Source: Drosophila persimilis
Lineage: Eukaryota > Arthropoda > Insecta > Diptera > Drosophilidae
DNA length: 64,000 nt
Assembly: GCF_003286085.1 (NCBI RefSeq)
Contig: NW_020825426.1
Span: 1 to 64,000, forward strand
Direction of reading: 5' to 3'
Positions 25,078 to 37,565 of the stretch are shown piece after piece. The notes below the pieces were generated by a model, which searched no databases, was not told the origin of the DNA, and saw only the letters and a program-made list of their open reading frames with translations. The position numbers and the translations under genes are program-made. Positions within the stretch are counted from its first letter, which is position 1, and the number at the start of each line of letters is the position of its first letter.

Positions 25078-28000
25078 TTTAAACTTTTTAACAATTCAAT
25101 TTACTAGATATAATATTAACCCAGGATTCTTGTATAGCCTATAGTAGGGGTATCTTAGATACCCAGAATATCACTGGGATCTAATGATGGCTGTTCGATT
25201 ATCCCCTGACATCTCAACAGCTGTCGTATCTGCTCCAGACCGACCTGCGTAATGTGTCGCCACCTGATCGTGCGTCAGAGTTGACAATTAAATAAATTGC
25301 ATTCTAATGCGGGGCTCGAATTCTATAGGGGAATTGCGATTTATGACCGCCGGATGACCAGGAACTTGGCATTGCAATTGGTTGTCGTGTTATTGGTTGT
25401 GCCTTGCTCAATTAAAGTTATTGCCTCCCGAATAAATGTCATGACAAATAACTTAATTAAGCAAAGGCCCAGGCTTAACGGACGAGCCCTCTAGTTACCC
25501 ATGTGGGCGCTAAGCGGATTCGATAAGCGGATCGGCAGTCCAGTCGTTCGACCTTGTTGCATCAGCCACTACGAGTACGAGTGCAGGTATTTCTGTTAAT
25601 CAGCAAAGGATTTACTGCACTTGGTAGCTGTTTTACTCGCCCTACTTTGCCCTGCCCTGCCCGCCTACAAATATAGCTGCTGGAGCAGCGCTGACTCATC
25701 AGGTGGTTGTCCCGCATACCGACACAGTTTGATTGGCAATCTGATTTGTGGTTTCGGGTTCGGATCGGTTTCCCACCTGGACCCCTGCGCCTGACAAATG
25801 CGAGTCGCGTGCCTTGACGTCATTCCCGCAAAGGTCGCCGTTCCGATGGTGGCGGGCGGCCTAGGGTTGCACTGTTTATATACACAGCCGTACGTATCAC
25901 ATGAGAGTTGGTGCGATTATTTTCTGCCCGCTCCGTCAGCTTCAGTCTGATGGGTTTCAGGAAAACCTAGGGGATCTTGGGGGTTTTCATAGATAGTAGA
26001 GGCATGTGGTGAAATTCAATGGGTTTCGCGGGTGGAGGGCTAGTCTGAACAAACCTCGTTGTGAATTGAATTGCAATCTGTATTTGTCATGCCGCGACAT
26101 GCCACTCGTGGTACTTTTTACCGGATTACCTTAGGTTAGGATTTTCCACCGAGACACAGAACAGAACAGCACACACATACACACAACCGTCTCCCACCCA
26201 ACGGAGCCCACAAGCTTGGCACACTTTTTAGATTTGTGCAAGGTTATATTGTGAAATTATTGTCGATCGATCAGGTTGAGTTTGTCGGGTATAAATAGCT
26301 TAAAAGAGACAGAGAGAGCGAGAGAGAATTGCTGATGGGTTGGATCTCTTCAGTGGAATCCCTGTGGCCTGGATAGCCGGTGCTGATCGATCGTAAATTT
26401 GTACACTGTAGCATTTTTTCCGATCCTTTTTATTTCCCAAAACACTTGTACCTGTTCGAGATCTATTGCCAGCCAATCGTTGCTCTTTCGCTAATTTCGG
26501 TCCATCAAGCCAATTATAGGCATTTGGTGGGGGCTTGTTGGTCATGACGAGGATGAAGAAGAAGACCTTGCGTTGGTGACGATATGGAAGATGTGGCGCG
26601 TGTTCGGAGCCGAAATTAGCCTGGATATTCAACTACCATCTCTTTTCCGATGCTCCGCTGTAGCGTAATCTACGTATGACGCATGCTTAAGACGGTGCAC
26701 GGCGGTAGGGGCCAAGTACATTGCGTAGGTCGTGTGTGTGTGTCGGACTCTAATTGGGTTATTAGGAAACGGTTCGCACGCGGACTCCAAGTCGGATTTT
26801 AGTTTGCCACTGCCACTTCCATTTTTATTTTTAGCCCTTTGCCTTTGGCGTTCTTATAATTGGCTCTGCACTGCTACGCTTTCGAGATGTGGGAGTGTAT
26901 CAGGCTGTCCGCTGTCCACTCTCGCGCACGGAAGCTGGATTTACAAGATAACTTAGTCCCGGGCATGGCTATGGTTTGCGTCTAGCTGTAGGCGCTATGA
27001 GTAGGGGTTTCGTGTTCTAATTAGCCCGAATATCTTCCCCATGCATAGCTGGTTATCTGCAGGTGATTAGCACGGCTGATTGCCCGTTTATTGATTTAAG
27101 AAAGTAATGCGCCACCTACTTGGATACGGATACCGAAGCGATGCCGGTGACAGTGACAGTGGTGGAGGCGGAGGCGAAGACATCTGCCAGCGGCCTTCGC
27201 GGGCGTGGGCCCGTTTATTGCCGGCTGATTCATCCATGGGCCTCCTTACGATAAGATGCGGTACTCGTTGACTAATTGATTGATTGATAAGTTCCCATAG
27301 TTCTCATCACCTGTGCGAGGATCGCGGGCTGTTAGTCGTGAACCGTATTCTGCTACTCAGTTCCAACCCTATTCCACCTGTGGTGGGAGGGGGGGTCTAC
27401 AATTATGCGCGGACACTCGCAGTCGCATTGGCCTGTCTCTGTTTCTTTTTCTATAGATGTATCTGGCCCTGGTGTCCGGGGCGGCAGCAGTTCAAAAACC
27501 TCGAAATAAAATGCTACAACAATAATACTCGCCGCAAAGCTTGAGTCCAGGTCCGAGTCCAAGTCGAGTTCTCAGTCAAAGTCTCAGCTCGTCTGTCTTT
27601 GTCCCATACCCATACTCCATGTCCCGTCCCGTCCTACTCTTTGCTGTATCAAATTTTGTTTAATTGTCGGCGTTTTCCTCGCTATGAGATCTCGACTCCC
27701 AATGTCCCCGTGTCCAACATGTCCAGTATGCAGTCGTCTTCCCAGACATGGATTCTTCAACATTGTAAGCGCTTTTGCTGCGTTGGCATCTTGTCCCCGG
27801 CTCTCTTTCAGAGGCAGCTTCTGTGGCAGTGGCAGTGCCAGTTGCATTCGCTTGTTAATGTCGCTGTTCCCGTTTCTGGTGCTTCTTCTTCGTGTGTGCT
27901 CCATTTCTTGGGCAAGTTGTTTGCGCTGTAAATCGATACATTTGCACTTGGCTACTTACGAATGTCCGTCTGTCTGGTTTTCGCCCAGTGGACGGACGAA

Positions 28001-31000
28001 TGAACAACATCGACAACTAGCAGTAACAACAATGGCATCAACGACGACGTGATTTCTGTGCGGCTTTGATGGTGGTCATTGCATGCCACTAAAGCTGGCC
28101 TGGGGCCAGCCCCAAAGACCACAACAAGTTGATCAGTCCGATCGAAGAAGCAGGAGGATAAGACGGAGGAGTAGTTGCAGAAGGAGAATGAGGAGATGCT
28201 GCAGGTGGAGGTGGAGAACAGTTTCTGCCACATCTAGGCCCTGGCTTAATGCAGCCCTGATCGGATCGCATTAAGGAACAGGACCAGGGCTGCCCTCTCG
28301 CCACCGATCCACCTCATTAGCCTTATTACATTTGCCACATCAAATTAACAACGAGAATCAGCTCTTCGTGTGGCAGTTGCAGCTTCAGCTGTGACAAGGA
28401 ATCGGAGAATAACCAGAAATCAACTAGAAACAAGAAAGGAAGGCTAATTTAGGGGCACGCAACAAGTAGATACCCTTTCAAAACGATTATGTCATATGTC
28501 ACTCATGTATAAGTATACATGTAGTCATGCGATAATGATACAATATATAAAGCAATAACGCAATACAATTTCTGTTCGTTGGTTTTTTGTTGCAATACGA
28601 TTATATTGTAAAAGAAGATTGATCAAAATCACAGCATCCTTTTGTAAGGGTATACAAAAAACTGTTGCAGCCAGACAAGGAGAGATGAAGTGCTCAACCG
28701 AACAGTTTCCCATAGAAAAGCATTTTCTCTGCTGTGTAATTTTGTATGAACGGCCGCCCTCTATCCACTCTACTGTCCCCAGTTTTCACTTCCTCTGCGA
28801 GATATCTCCTTATGGGACCCGTTTTAATTTGTGGGTCATATTTAGACTAACTTTGAGGGCCAATTGGCAGACTGCCCGAGTGACAATTGAAGCTGCCGCC
28901 AGTGCCAATAAAAAAAGGGGGAAAAAAGGCTAACATGATTGGTGAAGAACGGAGAAAGCGTAAATGCGGTAAAAGCCAACGAACGGAAGGGCCCGACATG
29001 GTCAGGTTATTTTAACAGTCCCGCCCCAAGAGACGCCGCAGCACTTTTTATGAGTCCCGCAGTTGTGGCCTTAGCTCGTATGTAAATCAAGTGGTTGCGT
29101 TTCGGCTGACCCATGGGGCGAGGGCGAACGTGTACGTGTACGTGTAGAATCTTGAATTGCAATTTCAATAACGAGACACGAAATATTTTCAAGTGAACAG
29201 CTATGCAAGCCGATGCCGCACTTGAAGTTGCTGTCGGGGCAACACCCAAAAGATAGAGACAGCAGGGGAGAATGGAGCCAGAAGAATATATATATGTACT
29301 GCCAATTATATCCACACATCCTTGAGCTATATATTTTTCCATATTAATTGATTATTAATTAATATATAATATTTATAATATTTTAATATTAGTCAAAATA
29401 AGTCCTTAATCAAATCGAAATGAGCAATACAAATATATTTTAAAAAAAGAGGAAGGAGCAGCATGAACCGAAAACCGATCTGCAGGAAAGCACAGCGAGA
29501 ACGATTGGAATGCCGTTCCGGTTTGCCCACTCTCCATAACGAAGCATCCGAAAATATGAAACAAAAAGCGAGAACAAAAACAAAAACATTAATTGCTCAT
29601 CAATTGCTGGGAAACGCAGTCCCAGCTCCCATCACGACCGAAATGAAACGAAACGAACCATTCTAAACTGACCCACAGACCCACTGGTTGCCGGGTCTTG
29701 CTCTGGCCGGCACTTTTGCTGTGGAAATGGGGGTCTGGGGCTTGGTAATACGGCGTGAAGCCTGGGACAAGGCCAAGGGGATGGCCGTCGCCAGCGCCTA
29801 TGCAAATTTTGTGTTTATTTTCGGCAGCGATGATGCGGCATCGCCGATGTGTTTTTTTTTTTGTTTGGTCTGCTGAGACGCAAACTCGGAACGGAAGTGT
29901 TTTCGCGATGTGTAAGAGATCCATAGCTGGCTCCGAGGCTGAAATTGAAGCCGGAGCTGAAGCTGTGGCTGGAGTTTGCCAAGTGGCAAGAGGCAGTGAA
30001 ATTCACACGCGATGAGTGTGCCCAGGAGGTAATTACTGGTCCAAGTACCGCTGATGCCCCTTGCCACCTGACTGGATCCCTTGACAAACGCATTGTCTCA
30101 CGAGTGTTGAATCATCGTGTCTTAGATTTAAGATTAGTGCATGCCCCTGGCAATGTCTGGCCAGTGACTAAGGGCACCCTCCCCCTGCTACTCTGCTATT
30201 ACTGCTGCTTGTGGTCTTGTCAATTTGCTAACCAGCAATGTGTCAATAATCTGTTGGAAGGGGAGTCGGGAGCTGGGAATATACGCAAGCGTTAAGAGTC
30301 GGACGTCGAGCGCCGCAAGCCGCACGCCGCACGCGACCCTTGTTGACACATTCGAGACGCGACGCGGACGGCGCTGAGACCGAGCAGTTGCCGCTGGCTC
30401 TGGCACGCGATAAAGCTGCGACTGCGAAGGGGTCTATCAATTAGTCATACCTGTAGCGGTACCCGGTAATGGGTTACGGGGCTACGGGTTGGCGTTGTCT
30501 CCCGCGCACCAAATACTAATTACCCCAAAACGACACTGCCATCGGAGACATTTCCAGCCATAAGTGATAAGCGACCATTTCAATTATGTAGCGACGAATT
30601 ATATTAATAATGGCGATAATGCTGGGCATTAGACGTGCGATTTGCTGGCATCAAAGTATCACCGGGCGACTTATCGATTGTTTGATTTGACTGATAATAA
30701 CCGGCAATTACAGCGAAATTCGCAATTGGCGGGGGACCCGTGTGGACGTCACAGAACATGACACCTACGTCAGCCGGTGACCGTCGTTCAAATGTCAATT
30801 GCTAAATTTAGCGCCAGGTGGATCTAGGCCGAACCCAGCCGGGTCAAATATATGTGTAATTGGCTGTCTTGGATAGCATACATATGTATATACATATTTA
30901 CTATGTATAGACCAGGACGATTCGCACTTCTCGCTCTACCATGGCCCCCCAATCGACGCGTCGTCCAGTGAGTCATGTGGCCTTCGAAGAGGAGCTACCC

Positions 31001-33100
31001 GCTAACCAAGTGCTTCAGTTGGGGCTTGAAGACTTGGCTCATATCCATCATATATCTAGGGGGGTGAATGGGGTGTGCTTATTCATTCTCGTCGAACCAT
31101 TAGTCAACATCCACGAAGACAATTGGCTTGAATGCGAATGTGAATACCCCTGGCCGACGCTGCTTCAAAGTTCAATCCCAGCCACGACGAGGTCTCTGAC
31201 GAAGACGACGCGTGGCGATAAGAGTTCAGTGGAAAAGTGGCCCGAATTATGGCTAACTGCTGCTGAATAAAAATTTTATTGGACCCACACCACGCAGCAT
31301 GTCAGCATGTAATTAGAGGGGCCAAAGAGCGAAAACCCCGTTAGCGCACAGTGGAAACAGTTCCGACCCTCCCATTCCCGACCCTTCTAGATTGATGGGG
31401 TCCCTGGCTCCACTGTGCGGAGATCTTCTTTGGCATACAAGTTTTCCAATCTACCTTATCGGTGCTTTCATTGCCGCCATCCGACAACAGCGCGTCATCT
31501 CTGCCACACGAGAGCCCGGGACGAAGCTTACCAACCCTTCTGTTGCAGGTGTCATCGACGCTCACACTTTGTAAGATACTCGTACCCCCGTGCCATGCCA
31601 CAAGCCGTGCCATCACACGTTCGTTCTAATGTGATGAGTCTTGGGTGTTGAGGCAATGTACCCTTGGCCCCAGGGGGCAAAGATCGACGATCGCTTCAAG
31701 CGGTGATCGCATTACCCCAGTTGATAACGAAAACCAATTTTGCCTCAATTTCGGGATCATGATATCACGAGTAGACCAGAACCTTGGCTTGGGAGTGTAC
31801 CCACACGGTGGGGCCGAAATGAAGGTGCAACCTTATCTAGCTGCAGCCCACTGTACAATTATTGCCACAAGGTATGATCGTAAATCAAAGTACCGATTTA
31901 GTCAAGATAAAAATTAGCGGCAGAACTATACAACTATAAAACTAACGATGCGATCGCACTCTACAGGCCATTCCCCCATCGATTCTTAACATTAACGAAC
32001 AGAATTATCGAATGTGAGTGTGCGTCAACTAGGTCTAGTTCGAGCACATGATACAATTTCAGAAGGAAATGAAATGAAATAATTTATAATACTTTTTATC
32101 AATTTGAGTGTGAATTGAATAGAATTTCCAAGCACAAATCCGAAAATGTCCGATAATGTCAAAAAATTTCCGGAAAAGCATGAACATGTCCGAATATGGC
32201 TCCATCCAATCATAAAGAAGCCCATGTCCCAACCCAGACTTGGTTGGAGAACTTAGATGGCCAGATCGATTGCCAGTTGTCTCTATTGTTTCACCCCGAT
32301 TTCCCATGGCCCATTGTCCATTGCCCATAGCCTCTGGGCCAAGCCGAAAAAATCCCCCCCTAATGCAATTAATTTCGCATTGAAGCTCAAAGCTAGCCAT
32401 ACCACGCCCACCTTGCCGCTGCCCTCCCCGTTGAGGCTGCAGACGAAGTTTTGGAATGGGGCATCATCAAGTGACGCAAACAAAAGCCTCAATGGTAGAC
32501 AGCAAAATGAAGGTGTACATAATGAGACACATGTACACGTAGATGTACATGTACTCGTTCGCTAAAGAAAAACTCCCCGTCGTAATATGAATGGAGAAGG
32601 GAGAAGCAGGGTACGTGTACGGGAGGGTTCTGGAGGGTATGGGACCTAACGGACCTTAGCCAACGGCAGAGCAGAGCAAAACAGAGCAGAGCAGAGCATA
32701 GCACGGTTTCCCTCCACTCCATAAGTAATTGATGAAAAATAAATATCATGGGTAAATATATTGTATAAATAAATGCGATGGGGAGGGCGTGAGTGTGTTT
32801 GAGGTTGCTGCTGGGGCATGGGGATGGGTCTGGGTGTGGGGCAATCATCGAATCAAATCCAATAATAATTATAAGCGTGGCGCGCACTTCTGACTCCGAT
32901 TGCGATTCTTTCGCACGACGGCACTTCGCATTGACGTCGGCGACAACTGCTGACTGCGGACTGCGGACAGCGCACTCGAGGAGATAGCAGAGGCTCCAAA
33001 TGTCAGAGACATACAGCGGCTGCGACTTCGACAGCGGCAGCGACTGCGACTGCGACTGCGGCGTCTCGGCCTGGGACTGCCTCACACGCAGTCGGACCGA
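25078..33100. other. Gene-poor region left of os
   Basis: I see no supportable gene. One short repeat (28433-28660), a TATAAATAG at about 26290 and a GC-rich, promoter-like stretch near 30290-30430 stand out. The rest is mixed AT tracts and unconstrained sequence. Given the distance to os, enhancers are likely here, but none can be named from sequence alone. Confidence 0.45.
28433..28660. repeat. Short interspersed repeat, possible
   Basis: It opens with acaagaaaggaaggctaa and tagataccctttc and closes with aagggtatacaaaaa, so the two ends are roughly inverted. This resembles short non-autonomous elements common in obscura-group intergenic DNA (recollection only). There is no coding capacity. 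A search of a fly repeat library would settle it. Confidence 0.35.
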
Positions 33101-33113
33101 TTTTCGTATAAAT

Positions 33114-33150
33114 ATAAAATTATGCGACGGTCCGAGGCTATGAATCAGTT
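33114..33150 (+). promoter_or_regulatory. Possible TATA/Inr core promoter upstream of os
   Basis: A tataaatataaaa stretch is followed about 35 bases later by tcagttt, an Inr-like sequence, just after a GC-rich block. The spacing is a few bases longer than usual and no downstream promoter element is in register. It could be an upstream promoter of os, a non-coding transcript start, or chance. Confidence 0.25.
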
Positions 33151-33609
33151 TCGCTTAGACACACGCCAATGCTAATTGTCTCGGCCTGTCGCTCCGTACT
33201 AGAGAAAGAGCCAAAGAACTCCATAAATCGAATTCGAATCGAACTCAAAACTTATTTGATCCAAGGGATCATCGGTGCAGTGCGTGCATAGCCGACGTGC
33301 AGTATTAACCACAGTATTCGCCAGAACCAATATACAGTATTTTAGCATACATATATGCATCGTAGCCAAATGGAGTGTGCCAAAATAGAAAGTGATCTGG
33401 CCACCAACATGTGCCATCAAAGTAAGTACGCAGCAGTAGAAGTGCGAGTCCAACGGTTTTCGGGATATTCCTATCTTTGTGCCCGTAATTAGATCACTGT
33501 CTTTCCGATAGATACCTTCCATCGCATTTCGCAATTGTTTAAAAAAAGATGATTGCTCGTGAAAAGTTTCCCCATGATTAATACAGCGAGCGCCTCCCTC
33601 CTCATCCGG

Positions 33610-33660
33610 CAGCTCTCTCTCTCTCTCTGCCTCTATCTCTACCTCTCTCTCTGCCTCTGT
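33610..33660. repeat. Imperfect (CT)n tract
   Basis: CT-rich tract with interspersed gcct/atct units. No associated gene. Confidence 0.7.
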
Positions 33661-34717
33661 TTTTGCTTTGCTGGTGTGAATCCCCGCCTGGTCCGAAGCG
33701 CGAGGCGCGAGGGCTCGATTGGACAGTTAACAATAGCAGAGTTTGATTTGCAAACAGTTTCCCAGGCAGATTCAAATCCAAATCCATTTCTTATGCACAT
33801 CGTTCCGTATGCAACTCTGATTCGAGGAGCTCCTATGATCTATTTAGCCCCTCCTCCCTCACATGACTCGTGAAATATTTTTCGCGTGCTCTCCAGGCTT
33901 TAGTGTAATCTCTGATCTACCAGCCATCACATGGTTTCGATTAGGGAGACCGCGCCGTGGGCCAATCGAGATGCCGGAATGGAGATCGGATCCCCTTTTG
34001 TTTGATCGCACAGGCCATAAAACGGTTTACTACCGGCTGTATAAGGTGGAACTGTTCGATTAATCATCATCCAGGCATTCAGGGCACTCATCCAACCAGA
34101 ACTTTCCTTCGCCCTCGATTACAGACCAATTATGGCTTTGGCCCGACTCCGCCCGGCCAGGTGATCCCAAGATTTGAAGCCCAGCCTACAGCGGCATGGG
34201 GTGGGCAGCAGCACGTGCCTTGTCGCTGTCGACGCCGCTGGTAGCGTCAAGCAGCCGCTGGCGTTGACGTTGGCGTTATCAAGTCGCTGACCTACGGCAA
34301 CAGCCGGCGCGGAGTGCCTAGGGGCCAGAGCGAGGCGACGAGACAGCAAAACAGCGAAAAAGCGGTAGAGGGCGAGAGCGGGCGAGTGTGAAATACGAAT
34401 TATTTAAAATCGAGCGGCGTGTTCCCCGTCCATCGATGACGATTTGCCGCGGAGGCGGGAAATGGATATGTTGAGCTCCGACTACGTCATCGTTGGACTG
34501 CGGCTGTTGCTCGCGAGTCTGGGCCACGTCTGGCATCGCATAAAAAACCCAAAATACTATGAGTAATCCGAATCTCTTGTGAAATTCTGCCGAATCGGGA
34601 GAGCAGTGGGAGTGAGAGAGAGGCAAGTTAAGAGCGCATGACAACGCTCAACAAACTGTTTCGAAAAATTACTCAATCTTAGCAAGTATTGCTCGCTTTC
34701 TGGCCTAAACCAACGCG

Positions 34718-34720
34718 CTG

Positions 34721-34754
<34 letters not shown>
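34718..34754. repeat. (CT)n tract in the os promoter region
   Basis: A nearly pure CT repeat about 285 bp upstream of the os start codon. It offers tandem GAGA-factor sites (GAGAG on the minus strand), common at developmental fly promoters. An Inr-like TCAGTG lies just downstream at 34803-34808. No TATA box is evident near it. Confidence 0.6.
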
Positions 34755-34756
<2 letters not shown>

Positions 34757-35037
34757 GCCTGCAGATCGCACTGAGGTAGAAGCTGTAATTGCACTCACTC
34801 TCTCAGTGAGTGTGAGTGGGATCGAGTAGTGAGTGCCTGGCTGAGTGCGTGAGTCTGCTGCGACTCGATGTCTGATGAGCTGTGAGTGGTTGGCGGCGGC
34901 TTCAAATCTTCCAGTGCCGTTGCATCGTCCGTCATTTAGTCATCAACCGCCGAGTTGAAGAGAGTTCGCACCGATCTCGCGCTCGCCCGTGATTTTGTAG
35001 TTTTTTGTGATATTCGTTAGTGTTAATCGTGCAGACC

Positions 35038-36739
35038 ATGTTGCCCCTGCTAGCCTTTGCCTTAAACGGTACGAACCTGATTCCATCCGCCATTCCACAA
35101 CCCGCTCTAATCAATCTCCTCTTTGGCCTTGCAGCGAAAATTTTCCCACAGAGTCACAGCGGCAGCAGGTCACATAACTGGAGCTGGAACTGCAGCAGCA
35201 GTAGGCGCCTTCTGCTCTTGATAATGACCCTGGCTGCCCTAATGCCGCTGCCACAGGCCCGCCACCTGCACGACCAGGTGGCTCTGGATTACGCCTATGA
35301 CGAAGATGCCTCCGGCTTAGCCCGATCAGCGGCCGCCTCCATCACTTCCTCCTCCTCCTCGTCATCTTCAGCGGCAGAGAGTCTGCCGGCGTGGAATGTC
35401 AACCCCTTCCACGGACTGGAGGCCAGCTTCGGTGAAGGCAGCTACGATAATGATGTGAGCCTGAGCGAGAGCAGCTACGAGGAGATCGCCCAAGTGGCCA
35501 TGAGGGCCGCCCGGCGGGAACTGCGCCGACAACGCACCCGCCACGCGCGCAGCCACAGCCTGCGTCTCTTCTCCAGCACCCCACAGGCGCCCGAATGGGA
35601 GAACCCTTGCGGGGGCATCTATCAGCCGGACGAGAGCCTGCCCGCCGAGGCGGACAGCTCCAGCCAGGGACGAGTGATAAAGAGAAAGGTAAGGAAAACT
35701 CCTTGGAATAGGTTCACCGTTCACCACCACGACCTCTTCATTATTATGCATTGCAATTTCTTTTACTGATGGCCGCCGGCTCTTTTCCCTTGCAGCACCT
35801 GGTCGCCTTGCGGAACATCACCATGAGCGAGTACCAATTCATCCGCAGCAGCGCCAAACTGGAGTACGGCAACTACCAGCACTGGCAGCGCGAGTACAAG
35901 TTCCTGCCAAACATGACGCGGCCCACAAATGCGGTAAGTGGATTGAGCCCCGATCGAGTGTCGAGTGACGTGCGATGAACGATGAGCGATGGGCAATCGC
36001 GGATCGGTGTTCGGTGATGAGTGTGGACCGGCTCCGCCCTGGGCGGCTAAGACCAGTTTTCCTGCCGCTCATCGCATTGCTCTCAGTGCCTGGACTGCAA
36101 GTCTGATTTGCATGCCCTTCTTGCTTTGGCTCGACTAAAACTAACGCTCGCCCATTCCCTCCCTTCCAATTTGACCCACAGGTGAAGCTGAAGACCTGGT
36201 ACCGCAACATGCAGACCTTCGTGGGCAGCTTTTCGTACCTGGGGCGGGCACAGTACAAGTACCGCAAGGAGCATCAGCAGAACCTCAACGCCGTCACACA
36301 CGAGCTGCATGATCTGCTGGTCAGCGCGCGCAGCATGCTCTGCGAGATCGAAACGACCATCAACGCCTCCTACCCGAACAGCAACGGGGCGAAATTGAGC
36401 CGCGTCAGCCGGGCGGCGATGCTGGAGCGATTGCGATTCCATACGCCCCCCGACGGGAGCCAGGAGGCGGACGAGAGAGACCTCAAGGTCAGCAAGGAGC
36501 TCTACATCCAGTACCTGGACAACGTATGGAAGACACTTCGCCGGGCCCTGCGAAAGCAGCACCGCAACAGCCAGGAGCGGCGCCAACAAGTGGGAGCTGG
36601 AGCGGCGTCGGGTGTCGGAGCCGGACCTGGAGCAGGTTCTCTGCGGCATTCCAGTTCTGAAAGCATCGAGCTTGGTTCCTCCAATGCGGCCATGGTCAAC
36701 GGATCTGACTGCGCCGGCAGTGGGTCGGTGGAATGCTGA
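35038..36739 (+). CDS. os: Unpaired-family JAK/STAT ligand, probably unpaired 1 (outstretched)
   Basis: This encodes a secreted glycoprotein expected to bind Domeless and activate Hopscotch/Stat92E. The exons are 35038-35068, 35135-35688, 35796-35933 and 36182-36739, giving 426 aa, close to the D. melanogaster protein. The start is the first ATG (cagaccATG). A hydrophobic core R-R-L-L-L-L-I-M-T-L-A-A-L at 34-46 with P-Q-A at 50-52 makes a signal peptide with a long n-region. A poly-Ser stretch, an acidic segment and a basic segment (R-R-E-L-R-R-Q-R) follow. W-E-N-P-C-G-G (Cys169) ends near an exon border. Y-K-F-L-P (229-233) and W-Y-R-N-M start the conserved helical part. Sequons include N202, N234 and N302. 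The Gly/Ala-rich C-terminus ends V-E-C. Exon phases match the minus-strand paralogue. I assign os rather than upd2/upd3 from length, signal peptide and large flanks; the choice is not certain. Confidence 0.8.
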
Positions 36740-37245
36740 GCCTGAACCCTAGTCACGCTTAATCCTGCTTCAGCCCCAACCCCAGCCCAAGTCCCAGTCC
36801 CGCCCTGTGCGCCTCCTCCAGTATTAGAGCCAAGCGAATGCTGTGCACAGTCTGTAGTTCGTAGTACCTCCTTTTGTTGTTCCAGCTGCAGCATTCCAAG
36901 CCGCTTCCAAGCCAAAAACACACAAAGAGAGTCACACAAACCGAAAGAGAAAGATAGTGAGAAAGAGATAGAGATAGAGATATAAGTCGCTACGTATAGA
37001 AAAAGAATGACACAGGGAGAGAGAAGAATTTTGTCGAATGCCATTTTATAATTTTACTAAGCATTTATTATAACTTATTTATTGAGCAAAATCCATGCCA
37101 CGAGCTTTCCAAACTCGTATTCCTAGTATTATCATCTCCATTCCGCCTTTGCCTTCCCATCGAAAATCATTCGTCACTATTTATTTCCCATTGGAAGTAC
37201 TCCTTAGTATTCTTGTATTCGTATTTTTTTGTTCTATTTTTAATA

Positions 37246-37285
37246 ATTTATTTATTTATTTATTTATTTATTATATTTATATTTA
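37246..37285 (+). promoter_or_regulatory. AU-rich element in the os 3' UTR
   Basis: Six overlapping ATTTA pentamers run in register from 37246 to 37270, and two more occur at 37275-37279 and 37281-37285. Clustered overlapping pentamers are the class II AU-rich element of unstable cytokine mRNAs, bound in flies by Tis11. Position in the sense strand of the probable os 3' UTR is seen; a role in decay is inference. Confidence 0.6.
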
Positions 37286-37504
37286 TTAATGAGCCGCGAC
37301 TGCCCCTCGCCACTCCCCGTAACAAAGAAAACCAACAACAAACAAAAAAATGCTTAAATCTACTGTGATTTATTTTAAGTAATTTTTTTGAATAGTTCTT
37401 AGTGAATGATGAGTAAATCTTGTAAATGAAAATAAGAATCCAGCGACAGAGGTGATGTGCCGTTGTCCCTGGCTGGTTATTGAATCGCCATGAAATCTCT
37501 GTGA

Positions 37505-37510
37505 AATAAA
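37505..37510 (+). terminator. Poly(A) signal AATAAA, probable end of os
   Basis: This is the first canonical AATAAA on the plus strand after the os stop codon that I see, about 765 bases downstream. A TTTTATTAATTTTTGG segment follows, so the region also reads as a poly(A) site for the degenerate gene on the other strand. Confidence 0.5.
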
Positions 37511-37565
37511 AACTGAGCAAAGACATACAGGACTACCTTTTATTAATTTTTGGTTTCTGCTGGGT

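Larger units (their letters stand above)
36740..37525 (+). other. Probable 3' UTR of os
   Basis: The stretch from the os stop codon to just past the AATAAA at 37505-37510 holds no other gene. It contains C/A-rich sequence, a GA-rich tract (36925-37025) and the AU-rich element described separately. The 3' end is inferred from the poly(A) signal only. Confidence 0.55.

Noticed and set aside
35368-36649. Long minus-strand open frames opposite os
   Set aside because: They are antisense shadows of the GC-rich os exons; the plus-strand frame has the splice sites, signal peptide and family motifs.
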